This document shows, piece by piece, positions 27,106 to 35,745 of a stretch of 64,000 nt of DNA. The stretch covers positions 1-64,000 of the forward strand of contig NZ_JBISEP010000001.1 of the NCBI RefSeq assembly GCF_044383835.1. The letters are read 5' to 3'. Under the pieces are notes generated by a model. That model worked only from the letters and a program-made list of their open reading frames with translations, had not been told where the DNA came from and did not search any database. The position numbers and the translations under genes were made by a program. Source of the stretch: Paraliobacillus sp044383835 (GTDB lineage: Bacteria > Bacillota > Bacilli > Bacillales > Amphibacillaceae). The first letter of the stretch is position 1, and the number at the start of each line of letters is the position of its first letter.

Positions 27106-27163
27106 CAATTCCTTTTAAATTTGAAAAAATAGTTACAAGTATGTGAAACTTGAGGTGAAAAAA

Positions 27164-27463
27164 ATGAGTGAAGAATTAAATCAATTAAGTGCTAAAGAGA
27201 TCCTTGATAAAAATTTCAAAACGTCTATGAGAGGATATAATCAAGAAGAAGTTGATGCTTTTTTAGATATAATCATTCAAGATTATGAAAGGTTTATAAA
27301 CCAAATTGATAAACTAGAACAAGACAACAGTCGTTTAAGAAAACAATCAGAAACAACGAGAACACGACCGACTACATCAAACCATCAGGTCAATTATGAT
27401 ATATTAAAACGTTTATCCAATTTAGAGAAGGCTGTGTTTGGTAAAAAATATGCAGATTCGTAG
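27164..27463 (+). CDS. gpsB: Cell division protein GpsB
   Basis: A 99-residue DivIVA-like protein. Its N-terminal lipid/PBP-binding domain carries ‘LSAKEILDKNFKTSMRGYNQ’ and ‘EVDAFLD’, followed by a coiled coil and a short C-terminal trimerisation helix (‘NYDILKRLSNLEKAVFG’). GAGGTGA fixes ATG 27164. It moves PBP1 between sidewall and septum; PBP1 (ponA) is encoded nearby. Confidence 0.93.
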   Translation: MSEELNQLSAKEILDKNFKTSMRGYNQEEVDAFLDIIIQDYERFINQIDKLEQDNSRLRKQSETTRTRPTTSNHQVNYDILKRLSNLEKAVFGKKYADS

Positions 27464-27512
27464 TTTGTCTTTATGTTAAACATTGCCATTGTGATTATGT
27501 TGAATGATATGA

Positions 27513-27518
27513 TATAAT
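27513..27518 (+). promoter_or_regulatory. -10 box of rnpB
   Basis: TATAAT about 40 bp before the mature RNase P RNA start; a weak -35 (TTGTGA, 27489-27494) lies 18 bp upstream. Confidence 0.5.
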
Positions 27519-27555
27519 TATACTATTGACCGTTTAACAAACTAAACGATGCATA

Positions 27556-27961
27556 CGATATGAATGTTTGCTGTAATCGCTACGTATGATTCATATGTAG
27601 AGGAAAGTCCATGCTCACACAAACTGAGATGTTTGTAGTGTTCGTGCTTGATGAAATCATAAATCAAGGTAACCATAATGGTTAACGGCAGAGTACACAC
27701 CTACGTCGTTAGATATGGTGTAACGCTCTTGAAAGTGCCACAGTGACGTAGTCAAATTGGAAACAATTTGAGTGGAACGCGGTAAACCCCATGAGTGAGC
27801 AACCCAAATTTAGGTAGGGGCATCTTGTATTAGGGAATTCAACCGAAACAAGGACAAGCTAGTTGCTTGTAGATAGATGATTACAACTTACGTACGAGGC
27901 TGACCACCGTTTGTAGTGCAACAGTAACAGAACATGGCTTACCAAACATTCATTGGTCTAT
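27556..27961 (+). ncRNA. rnpB: RNase P RNA, bacterial type B
   Basis: The catalytic RNA that matures tRNA 5' ends. Conserved blocks are present in order: GTAGAGGAAAGTCCATGCTC at 27596-27615, the ‘AACGGCAGAG’ and ‘GAACGCGGTAAACCCC’ core, ‘TAGATAGATGATT’ and ‘ACATGGCTTAC’. The ends pair as P1: ATGAATGTTTG (27560-27570) with CAAACATTCAT (27943-27953). Ends are estimated from the B. subtilis RNA. Position between gpsB and ypsC is conserved. Confidence 0.95.
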
Positions 27962-27974
27962 TACACAAGTAAAG

Positions 27975-28019
27975 CACCCTTCTAATAACACTGTGTTATC
28001 AGAAGGGTGTTATTTTTTT
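27975..28019 (+). terminator. Terminator of rnpB
   Basis: A long hairpin, CACCCTTCT-a-ATAAC with GTTAT-c-AGAAGGGTG, followed by a run of Ts. Confidence 0.85.
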
Positions 28020-28038
28020 ATAAGGAAGGATATGGACT

Positions 28039-29172
28039 ATGTCAGATAGAATAACGTTGTTAGCAACTGCAGCAATGGGGTTAGAATCAGTTGTTGCAAA
28101 CGAAATAAAAGCTTTGGGCTATCATGATGTTCAAGTAGAGAATGGGAAGGTAATATTTGAAGCGGACATACAAGCAATTCCACGCTGTAATTTATGGCTT
28201 CGTACCGCAGATCGAGTGAAAGTCATCGTTGGAGAATTTCATGCAACCACTTTTGATGAACTATTCGAACAAACAAAATCGTTACCATGGGAACGATTTA
28301 TCACAGAAGATGGTGTTTTCCCCGTGAATGGTAAATCTGTTAAATCAAAATTATTTAGCGTATCAGATTGTCAAGCAATCGTTAAAAAAGCCATCGTGGA
28401 GCGGTTGAAACAAAGATATGGTATTGCAAGTCGGATGCCAGAGTCTGGTGCTTTTTATCGGGTAGAAGTAGCCTTACTTAAAGATAAAGCTACTTTAACG
28501 ATTGATACGTCAGGCTCTGGACTACATAAACGTGGATATCGAACGGCGCAAGGGGAAGCGCCACTTAAAGAAACACTTGCTGCAGCACTTGTGCAACTTA
28601 CGAATTGGAAGCCAGACTATCCGTTAGTCGATTTATTTTGTGGCTCCGGTACAATAGTAATTGAAGCTGCACTTATTGGTCAAAATATTGCACCTGGTTT
28701 TAATCGTTCCTTTGCATCAGAGGAGTGGGTCTGGATTAGCCAAGATCAATGGACAGAGGCCTTTGACGAAGCAGAAGGATTAGCTAATTACGATCAACCG
28801 CTATCTATCACAGGTTCTGATATTGATCCTAAAATGATTGAAATTTCTAAGAATAATGCGATGGAAGCTGGATTAGCAGATTTAATTACATGGAAGCAAA
28901 TGCAAGCAACAGACTTTTATCCAAGAGAAACGAATGGTTATTTAATTAGTAATCCACCTTACGGGGAGCGAATAGGGGATAAAAAAGAAGTAGAAGCAAT
29001 CTATCAATCCTTAGGACAAATAATGAAAAATCATCCTTCTTGGAGTTCCTATTTATTAACTTCTAATGAGAAATTTGAAACACTTTACGGGACAAAAGCA
29101 ACAAAAAGACGAAAACTATTTAATGGTTTTATTAAAGTCGATTATTACCAATATTTCGGAAAGAGGATTTAA
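28039..29172 (+). CDS. ypsC: THUMP-domain class I SAM-dependent RNA methyltransferase YpsC
   Basis: 377 residues: N-terminal ferredoxin-like/THUMP RNA-binding part (about 1-160), then a Rossmann methyltransferase with ‘LVDLFCGSGTIVIEAALI’ (SAM site) and the N-methylase motif ‘LISNPPYGERIG’. Related to the N-terminal half of E. coli RlmL (23S rRNA m2G). AAGGAAGGATATGG precedes the ATG. rnpB-ypsC order is conserved. Confidence 0.9.
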   Translation: MSDRITLLATAAMGLESVVANEIKALGYHDVQVENGKVIFEADIQAIPRCNLWLRTADRVKVIVGEFHATTFDELFEQTKSLPWERFITEDGVFPVNGKSVKSKLFSVSDCQAIVKKAIVERLKQRYGIASRMPESGAFYRVEVALLKDKATLTIDTSGSGLHKRGYRTAQGEAPLKETLAAALVQLTNWKPDYPLVDLFCGSGTIVIEAALIGQNIAPGFNRSFASEEWVWISQDQWTEAFDEAEGLANYDQPLSITGSDIDPKMIEISKNNAMEAGLADLITWKQMQATDFYPRETNGYLISNPPYGERIGDKKEVEAIYQSLGQIMKNHPSWSSYLLTSNEKFETLYGTKATKRRKLFNGFIKVDYYQYFGKRI

Positions 29173-29187
29173 AAGGAGGGTGTTTCT

Positions 29188-30687
29188 TTGTCGACTATAA
29201 CAAAGATGGAACAACAGTTTAAAGAGCTACTCAAAGAACAAAATAGTTATCATGAAGCTTTAGCACTTGTGCAATGGGATCTAAGGACAAAAGCGCCAAA
29301 GAAAGGGGTAGAACAACGCGCCGAAGTAATCGGTTTATTGTCACAAAAACTACATCAGTTAACGACTTCAAATGAAATGAAAAAATGTATTGATGTTTTG
29401 AAAGATCAAACAGAAGATCCAATTTTACAACGTGCAGTAGAAGAATGTGAGAACGAGTATCTTCGAAGTAGCAAAATTCCAGATTATGAGTATAAAGCAT
29501 ATGTTACCATACGATCTAAATCTGAATCTGCATGGGAACAAGCTAGAGAAGAAGATAATTTTGAATTGTTACAACCTTACCTAGAAAAATTAGTTTCATA
29601 TAACAAAAAGTTTGCAACCTATTGGGGTGCAACGACGAATAAATATGATGCATTATTAGATTTGTATGAGCCTGGGATTACGACAAAGGAGCTAGATCAA
29701 GTGTTTGGACAAGTAAGAGAACATTTAACCACACTTGTGGAGCAAATTAGGCAATCAAATATATATCCCAACACAAATTTTTTAACACATCATTTTCCGA
29801 AAAAAGATCAACGTTCATTTAGTTTAGCAATATTAAAACAAATGGGTTATGATTTTGATGCAGGTCGTTTAGATGAAACAGTACATCCGTTTGCGATAGG
29901 GATTAATTCAAATGATGTTCGAGTAACTACACGATACGATGAAACAGATTTTCGTACGTCGGTGTTTGGCACCATTCATGAAGGTGGACATGCATTATAT
30001 GAACAAAATATTTCTCCAGACTTAGCCCAAACCCCATTAGCAACAGGGACATCTATGGGTATACATGAATCACAATCTTTGTTTTGGGAAAACTTCATTG
30101 GTAGAAGTGAAGCATTTTGGGAAACGCACTTTGAACTATTTAAGTCATTTGCTCCATCTGAATTTCATTCGATAGATTTTAATGATTTTTATCGTGCCAT
30201 CAATGAAGTGAAGCCTTCATATATACGAATTGAAGCTGATGAGTTAACCTATTGTCTACATATTATCGTTCGCTATGAGTTAGAAAAAGCACTTATTGAT
30301 GGAGATTTAAAAGTAAAGGATTTACCTGAAGCTTGGAATGATAAGATGGAAGCATATTTAGGTATTCGTCCTAGGTCGAATAAAGAGGGTGTTTTACAGG
30401 ATATTCATTGGTCAGCAGGTGATTTTGGATACTTCCCGTCTTATGCACTGGGGTATATGTATGCAGCACAACTACATGATCAATTAAAGAAAGATGTCAA
30501 TATAAATCAAGTTATTGCTTCTGGAGATTTTTCAAGCATCAAACAATGGTTAACTAAAAACATTCATCAACATGGAAAAATGAAAAAACCACTTGATTTG
30601 ATTCAAGAGGTTACTGGTAAATCATTAGATGCAACGTATTTAGTTAATTATTTGTCAGATAAATACGCATATATTTATCAATTATAG
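29188..30687 (+). CDS. ypwA: Metallocarboxypeptidase, M32 family (YpwA)
   Basis: A 499-residue Taq-type carboxypeptidase. The HExxH zinc motif is ‘HEGGH’ in ‘GTIHEGGHALYEQ’ (about residues 264-268), with the downstream ‘GIHESQSLFWENFIGRS’ signature supplying the third ligand. Length equals the family's. TTG 29188 lies 8 nt after AAGGAGGG, which begins at the ypsC stop. Confidence 0.93.
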   Translation: MSTITKMEQQFKELLKEQNSYHEALALVQWDLRTKAPKKGVEQRAEVIGLLSQKLHQLTTSNEMKKCIDVLKDQTEDPILQRAVEECENEYLRSSKIPDYEYKAYVTIRSKSESAWEQAREEDNFELLQPYLEKLVSYNKKFATYWGATTNKYDALLDLYEPGITTKELDQVFGQVREHLTTLVEQIRQSNIYPNTNFLTHHFPKKDQRSFSLAILKQMGYDFDAGRLDETVHPFAIGINSNDVRVTTRYDETDFRTSVFGTIHEGGHALYEQNISPDLAQTPLATGTSMGIHESQSLFWENFIGRSEAFWETHFELFKSFAPSEFHSIDFNDFYRAINEVKPSYIRIEADELTYCLHIIVRYELEKALIDGDLKVKDLPEAWNDKMEAYLGIRPRSNKEGVLQDIHWSAGDFGYFPSYALGYMYAAQLHDQLKKDVNINQVIASGDFSSIKQWLTKNIHQHGKMKKPLDLIQEVTGKSLDATYLVNYLSDKYAYIYQL

Positions 30688-30719
30688 TCTTTCTAATACA
30701 CTGACGGGAGAGGGCGATA

Positions 30720-30941
30720 TTGTTTAAAAAACTTTTCAGAAAAGCATTTCTTGTTGATTTAGATGATGCATTAACTTATCCAACTTCCAAAACAATTTGT
30801 CAAGCTATTCAAGAGCAAGAAAATGATGTAGTCTTCCTTAGTGAAGAGAAGCCAATAGTATTTCAGCTGCAAGAAACTGTTTATGCAGTTAGCATTAAAT
30901 CGGCCAATGGAGGCTATATTATTCACTGTAAAGAAAAATAA
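30720..30941 (+). CDS. Small protein, possibly DUF4318-like
   Basis: A 73-residue soluble protein, TTG start with GGGAGAGGG upstream. A basic N-terminus (‘MFKKLFRKAF’) precedes an alpha/beta domain containing ‘DLDDALTYPTSKTICQAI’. The pattern recalls short DUF4318 proteins but I am not certain. It ends 20 bp before a bidirectional terminator. Confidence 0.6.
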   Translation: MFKKLFRKAFLVDLDDALTYPTSKTICQAIQEQENDVVFLSEEKPIVFQLQETVYAVSIKSANGGYIIHCKEK

Positions 30942-30960
30942 AATAAGCTTTATTACATGA

Positions 30961-30996
30961 AAACAAGGACGCTAACCTAGCGTCCTTGTTTATTTT
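30961..30996. terminator. Bidirectional terminator
   Basis: AAACAAGGACGCTA (30961-30974) and TAGCGTCCTTGTTT (30978-30991) with a 3-nt loop; separates convergent genes. Confidence 0.85.
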
Positions 30997-31528
30997 AACT
31001 TAATGCGTCTGCCATATCTGGTACCATTAAATCTGCTGCTTCATAAATTTCAGCAATTTGCTCTTGGAACTTTTCCCAAGTTGCTTCCGCCTCTTTTAAA
31101 TCTGCTGCTTCACTATTTAACCCTGTTTCTACTTGTTGATAATAATTATTTAAAGTAGTAATTGCCTTTTGATATTGCTCTTTTTCTTGATCAGGTAATT
31201 CTACTTGAATTTCATAATCATTTAACAAGTTTTTAGCTTCTGTAGCTGCTGTTTTAGCTTCTTCTTCAGTAGTTTGAATCGTTTCTTCTGTTGATGACTC
31301 ATCTTGCAACGCCAAGAGATAAGCATTAATCTTTTGTTGATGAGGTGAGACAGCTTTTGTTAAGTTAAGTTGTACATCTAATAATGCTACTTGTGTCTCT
31401 TTTTCATCTGTTGCTTGTTCCGCATCTTCTGTGTTATCATTACTGTTCTCTGTACTTTTCTCATCTTGGGAGCATCCAGTAATAACTAACGCTACAATTA
31501 AACCTAATGCAATTAATAATTGTTTCAT
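30995..31528 (-). CDS. Lipoprotein, function unknown
   Basis: 177 residues. A type II signal peptide ends in the lipobox ‘VITGC’ (Cys about 19), followed by an acidic, Asp/Glu/Asn/Thr-rich linker (about 20-45) and a helical, acidic domain. It would be anchored to the outer face of the membrane. I recognise no family. Its stop lies inside the terminator stem. Confidence 0.75.
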   Translation of the reverse strand: MKQLLIALGLIVALVITGCSQDEKSTENSNDNTEDAEQATDEKETQVALLDVQLNLTKAVSPHQQKINAYLLALQDESSTEETIQTTEEEAKTAATEAKNLLNDYEIQVELPDQEKEQYQKAITTLNNYYQQVETGLNSEAADLKEAEATWEKFQEQIAEIYEAADLMVPDMADALS

Positions 31529-31755
31529 TATTGTATCCCCTTTATGTATGTAGAATAGTTAGTAGTTTACTTCTTGTATCGTGAAAAGTAAAGATAACAT
31601 TAAAATTTTTAAATTTTAATACTATTTAAAAAATAGTTTAATGTTGTATTTGTACTTTTACAATTCCCTAGCATAAATAAGAGAACTATATTATACTTAC
31701 AGTAATCATACTTGAAATACTTCAAGTGAAGAAAGAAATAGTTAGAGGTGTTCAA

Positions 31756-32028
31756 ATGCCAAAGGCTTCTTCTTTAGCAGATTTTATAGAAATATTATGG
31801 GAGAAAGGTTTTAAATTAACTGATGAGGAGGTTCATTTTATTTATTTTGGTAAGCGATACACAGAAGCAAGTGATGAAATTATTATTATTGCTTTAAAAT
31901 ACACATTACAAATACAACTCCATTTTAACCGCAGTTTCTATATCAGCTTATTAGAATTGTTAATGGAAAATAAAGTAATGAATGAAAAGCAAGCTTTAGC
32001 AGTGTTTAAGCAAAAAAGTATTTTGTGA
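31756..32028 (+). CDS. Small conserved protein, possibly DUF6123
   Basis: A 90-residue helical protein beginning ‘MPKASSLADFIEILWEKGFKL’. GTG 31726 opens the frame, but GAGGTG at 31744-31749 is spaced for ATG 31756. It resembles short Bacillaceae proteins that I recall as DUF6123, unverified. It is convergent with the RNase H-like gene. Confidence 0.6.
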   Translation: MPKASSLADFIEILWEKGFKLTDEEVHFIYFGKRYTEASDEIIIIALKYTLQIQLHFNRSFYISLLELLMENKVMNEKQALAVFKQKSIL

Positions 32029-32035
32029 CATAACT

Positions 32036-32428
32036 TTATTGGTTTGATCGAAGGGCTATTCTCGCTAATCGATCTGCATGATTGTTTTGGTTATCAGGAA
32101 TCCACTTAATAAAACAATATGGAAATTGCGGTATTAAACGTAAAATTTCATCTAGTAATGGATAGAACATCTTATTTTTAGTGTATGCTTTTTCAATCAT
32201 ATCAACGACAAGTTTGGAATCAGAGCGAATTGAAATAATTTCGTCTGGATACATGTCTTTACATAATTTTAGTCCTTTCATTACTGCTATCAATTCTGTT
32301 TCATGATTTGTATATGTTCCAACATAATAACTCTTTTCTATAAATACATTTTTCTTTTTCAATAAAACCCCAACACCACTAGGTCCAGGATTACCCATTG
32401 AGGCACCATCAACATAAACTTCTAACAT
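32036..32428 (-). CDS. Ribonuclease HI-like protein (YpdQ type)
   Basis: A 130-residue RNase H fold protein with all acidic positions: Asp in ‘YVDGASMGNPGPSG’, Glu in ‘ETELIAVMKGL’, Asp in ‘IRSDSKLVVDMI’ and Asp in ‘NNHADRLARIA’. Such short proteins lack the basic handle; some, including YpdQ, have weak or no RNase HI activity. AGGAG precedes ATG. As in B. subtilis, a csp gene (here dead) lies upstream. Confidence 0.85.
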   Translation of the reverse strand: MLEVYVDGASMGNPGPSGVGVLLKKKNVFIEKSYYVGTYTNHETELIAVMKGLKLCKDMYPDEIISIRSDSKLVVDMIEKAYTKNKMFYPLLDEILRLIPQFPYCFIKWIPDNQNNHADRLARIALRSNQ

Positions 32429-32544
32429 TTTATTACTCCTCTTTTTTTATGGGAACTATAGTTACTCGTTATGTGCAAAAAAAATAGATAATCATGCTGT
32501 AGTAATTATCGCTCTGATATAAATAGTATTGCTTCTCTACATTT

Positions 32545-32709
32545 TTAGCCTATGCCGCGCTCACCTTCGACGATTTCAAGAGTAACCGTTTGGCCTTTTT
32601 CTAATGTCTTCAAACCTTCTTCTTGAATAGCGGAGTGATCTAGAAATATATCATTCCCTTTTTCTACATTAAATCATTTTACGATATTTGTTTGCCTGTA
32701 AGTAAACAT
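32545..32709 (-). pseudogene. cspD: Cold-shock protein (CspD-type) pseudogene
   Basis: The minus strand reads ‘NIVK*FNVEKG’, then ‘NDIFLDHSAIQEEGLKTL’, then ‘EKGQTVTLEIVEGERG’ and a stop. This is a CspA-family cold-shock domain in which the Trp of KWFN is a TGA, the ‘FGFIEVEGGD’ RNP1 block is deleted and the ‘PQAANVVKL’ end is missing. AAGG precedes an ATG at 32709. B. subtilis cspD is also beside ypdQ. Confidence 0.8.
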
Positions 32710-32954
32710 CCTTAAAACTTTCACGTATCATGTGATAATACAAGCAAGAAGAATGGAAATGAAAAAGGTAACTTATAGAAGAGAAGGATCATTTTTGCAT
32801 CCACTTCTATGAAGCTACCTAGTCATCTATGAATCTACTCTTCTTTGCCTCAAATATAGCTTATTTTAAATATTCAGTCAAGGCATGGATGGTTCTCTAT
32901 TGTTATAGTTATGGTAAAATAAATTAGGTAATATTTTTTGGGGTGAATCTGATA
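32710..32954. other. Gap upstream of the DUF72 gene and dead csp gene
   Basis: No gene seen. Arms 32767-32781 (GGTAACTTATAGAAG) and 32804-32819 (CTTCTATGAAGCTACC) form a long hairpin with one bulge, placed like the structured 5' leader of a cold-shock mRNA on the minus strand. It may be a relic of the csp leader or a terminator. Confidence 0.35.
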
Positions 32955-33809
32955 ATGTCTGTTTTTATAGGGTTAACAGGATGGGGAGATCATGATTCAT
33001 TGTATCACCATCAAACGAAAATAAAAGATAAATTAGCTACTTACAGTGCTCATTTTCCAATTGTAGAAGTAGATTCTTCATTTTATGCAGTTCAATCTGT
33101 ACAAAATTATGAAAAATGGTGTAATGAAACACCTGTTAATTTTAAATTTATAATTAAAGCACATCAGTCTATGACGGGGCATGATCGCAAAAAAATAACA
33201 AACGTTGAAGCGAAAAAACTTTTTCAATCTTTTTTAGAATCAATTGAACCGGTTAGACGCCATAATAAACTCTTATACATATTGTTCCAGTTCCCGCCTT
33301 GGTTTGATGTGCGTGATGTTCATGTGAAAAAATTACAAAAGATCAAACAGTTACTTCCTAATCTTCCTATTGCGATAGAATTTCGCCATCAATCATGGTT
33401 TTATCCGAAGAACAAACAACAGACGTTAGCCTTATTACGCGCGTGTGATTGGATCAACACCATTTGTGATGAACCTCAGGCAGGGGCGACATCTATACCG
33501 ACCGTACTAGAGAAAACAAATGATTCCCATGCTTTCATTAGAATGCATGGACGAAATTTACATGGTTGGAATAGAAACGGCCGAGGGGATGAGTGGAGGA
33601 AAGTCCGTTTTTTATATCGTTATAATCAAAAGGAATTAATCGAATGGTGTGAGAACATTCGATATTTACAATCAAAGGTGAATGATGTAAGTATTGTGTT
33701 CAATAATAATTCAGGTGGCGACGCTGCTGACAATGCAAAACAGTTGATTGATTTATTAGGGGTCACGTATGATAACTTAAATTCGAAACAACTAGATTTA
33801 TTTGAATAA
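32955..33809 (+). CDS. yunF: DUF72 domain protein YunF
   Basis: A 284-residue TIM-barrel protein of the DUF72 family: N-terminal ‘FIGLTGWGDHDSLY’, ‘VEVDSSFYAVQSVQNYEKW’ and ‘RMHGRN’ motifs are typical. GGGGTG precedes ATG 32955; the upstream GTG 32943 is part of that ribosome site. Suspected nucleotide- or RNA-related enzyme; reaction unknown. Confidence 0.85.
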   Translation: MSVFIGLTGWGDHDSLYHHQTKIKDKLATYSAHFPIVEVDSSFYAVQSVQNYEKWCNETPVNFKFIIKAHQSMTGHDRKKITNVEAKKLFQSFLESIEPVRRHNKLLYILFQFPPWFDVRDVHVKKLQKIKQLLPNLPIAIEFRHQSWFYPKNKQQTLALLRACDWINTICDEPQAGATSIPTVLEKTNDSHAFIRMHGRNLHGWNRNGRGDEWRKVRFLYRYNQKELIEWCENIRYLQSKVNDVSIVFNNNSGGDAADNAKQLIDLLGVTYDNLNSKQLDLFE

Positions 33810-33859
33810 CATCATCTAACTGCTATTTATTTTATTTAACTTGAATGGGGGAACAACAG

Positions 33860-34474
33860 TTGGAAGAGGAAACCATTAAACAAACAAAAGCATTCATTTC
33901 AAAATGGTTCCAACATGATGCAACTGGACATGATTTTACACATATGGAACGGGTAGCTAAACTTGCTAATTATTTAGCGAGGAAAGAAAATGCCGATAAC
34001 TTTTTAGCAGAAATGGCTGCTTGGTTACATGATGTAACAGATGCTAAATTAACAGATCAACCACAACAAGCAGAAAAAGATTTATTTTTATTTTTAGAAA
34101 GTCAGCCGTTGACTAAGACTCAAATAAATATTATTTTAACAGCAATCGATACCGTTTCATTTCGAAAAGGAAAACAACCAAATACGATCATTGGTCAAAT
34201 AGTGCAAGATGCCGATCGTCTAGATGCAATTGGTGCTATTGGTATTGCTCGAGCTTTTAGCTTTGGAGGAAACAAAGATAGACCTATTTATAGTGAATCC
34301 CTTTTAGATCAACAAAGAAGTACAGTCCAACATTTTTATGATAAGTTACTGCTGTTAAAAGAACAGCTTCACACGGATACAGCTAAACAGATAGCGAAAG
34401 ACAGACATGCGTATACGGAACAATTTTTAACTCAGTTTTTTAAAGAATGGTATTTTTTAGCTGACAATGAATAG
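33860..34474 (+). CDS. ypgQ: HD-domain phosphohydrolase YpgQ
   Basis: A 204-residue HD hydrolase: His in ‘GHDFTHMERV’, the HD pair in ‘AAWLHDVTDAK’ and Asp in ‘QDADRLDAIGAIGIAR’ form the H...HD...D metal site. B. subtilis YpgQ is a manganese-dependent nucleotide pyrophosphohydrolase of the same size. GGGGGA is spaced for TTG 33860 rather than ATG 33845. Confidence 0.88.
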   Translation: MEEETIKQTKAFISKWFQHDATGHDFTHMERVAKLANYLARKENADNFLAEMAAWLHDVTDAKLTDQPQQAEKDLFLFLESQPLTKTQINIILTAIDTVSFRKGKQPNTIIGQIVQDADRLDAIGAIGIARAFSFGGNKDRPIYSESLLDQQRSTVQHFYDKLLLLKEQLHTDTAKQIAKDRHAYTEQFLTQFFKEWYFLADNE

Positions 34475-34542
34475 TGTAAAATGAATGTAACTATGATTTT
34501 TATCAGTACTCGCTACGGGTTTCAACCCAAAAGGGTTAAACA

Positions 34543-34572
34543 AAAGCCCCCATGCATTTGCATATGAGGCTT
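34543..34572 (-). terminator. Terminator of the NlpC/P60 gene
   Basis: AAGCC...ATGC pairs with GCAT...GGCTT with an internal mismatch; on the minus strand it ends in GGGGGCTTTTG. A second small palindrome, AACCC-aaaa-GGGTT, lies beside it at about 34524-34537. Confidence 0.5.
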
Positions 34573-34580
34573 GGCATTAT

Positions 34581-35603
34581 TTATTGGACATGCACACGTT
34601 TTGAACCTAAATATCTTGGTTTCCAATACGTGTTGTCGACTGAAGATATTTGAACACCTTTAGATTCACTTGCATGGATAAACTGTCGATTACCTAGATA
34701 GATTCCCATGTGAGAGGGACCTTTTTTATATGTCTCAAAAAACACAAAATCACCCACTGAAGGACTATTGGTTGGCTGTGCCATGTTCCAAATATCTGAA
34801 ACGGTTCGCGGTATTGTAACATTCATTTGTTTGAATACATAGTTAATGTACCCGCTACAATCAAATCCAGAGGGAGACGTTCCTCCCCATACATAGGGGA
34901 CACCTACATATTGCTTTGCCACTTGCACTAATTGGGTTGTCTGAACCGATTGATTTGTCATATCTTTTGCAACGGTTATTTTTGACTTTGTCAATTGTTT
35001 TTGCTTGTTTATTTGAGTTTCGTTTTCGTTGCTTTCTTTTAAAGCTGTAACTACTTGAGGTGTGATCGCTTGTTTTATTTCCAATCCATTGTCAACTTGG
35101 AAATCATGTAAAGCTTGATTTGTCTTTGGACCAAAAATACCATCCAGTTTATCTTTATAATAACCAAAATAATATAATGCCTTTTGAATAACTTTAATTT
35201 TATCGCCAGTTTCACCTATATCGTACGTACGATCAATCGATTGTAAAGGCTCCAAATATTTCTTTCGCTCGGAACGAATAATTGAAGCTATTGTTTCTTT
35301 ATTTGCTTCTCCAGAGATGGTTAATTGATGTTCTGCTTGATATCTTTTTAATGCATATTCAGTAAAAATTCCAAACTCACCATTTATATCTTTATTGTAA
35401 TAGGATAAAACATTCAGTTTTTGTTGCAAGACACGAATTGCTTCACTGTGTTTCCCATAGGATAATTCCTGTTCAGCTTGTTGAAATATTTCGTTTTGTA
35501 AAGATGGGTATGCGTCAATGTAAAACGAAAATGGTTGACTAAGAATATAGCCATAAGCCATTGAATGCTTTACGACCTGTTGCATTTGTAATGATGCAAG
35601 CAT
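34581..35603 (-). CDS. NlpC/P60 endopeptidase with two peptidoglycan-binding domains
   Basis: 340 residues: two PG_binding_1 repeats (about 50-110 and 125-190; ‘LQQKLNVLSYYNKDINGEFG’ and ‘IQKALYYFGYYKDKLDGIFG’), a Lys/Gln/Thr-rich linker, and a C-terminal NlpC/P60 domain with the Cys-His-His triad (‘GFDCSGYINYVF’, ‘SHMGIYLG’, ‘FIHAS’). It cleaves D-Glu/mDAP stem peptides. AAGGAGGCG fixes the start, yet no signal peptide is visible, which is odd for such an enzyme. Confidence 0.88.
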   Translation of the reverse strand: MLASLQMQQVVKHSMAYGYILSQPFSFYIDAYPSLQNEIFQQAEQELSYGKHSEAIRVLQQKLNVLSYYNKDINGEFGIFTEYALKRYQAEHQLTISGEANKETIASIIRSERKKYLEPLQSIDRTYDIGETGDKIKVIQKALYYFGYYKDKLDGIFGPKTNQALHDFQVDNGLEIKQAITPQVVTALKESNENETQINKQKQLTKSKITVAKDMTNQSVQTTQLVQVAKQYVGVPYVWGGTSPSGFDCSGYINYVFKQMNVTIPRTVSDIWNMAQPTNSPSVGDFVFFETYKKGPSHMGIYLGNRQFIHASESKGVQISSVDNTYWKPRYLGSKRVHVQ

Positions 35604-35745
35604 AAATAACGCCTCCTTCCAAAATCATTCTGTATTTAAGTGTATGAATCATCAAAAAGAAACATGATCTATTGAATGAAACGAAATATTTTTGTAATAT
35701 GGAACAATAAGCATTGTTAGAAAAAGAAAACTGAGGTGGATATAG

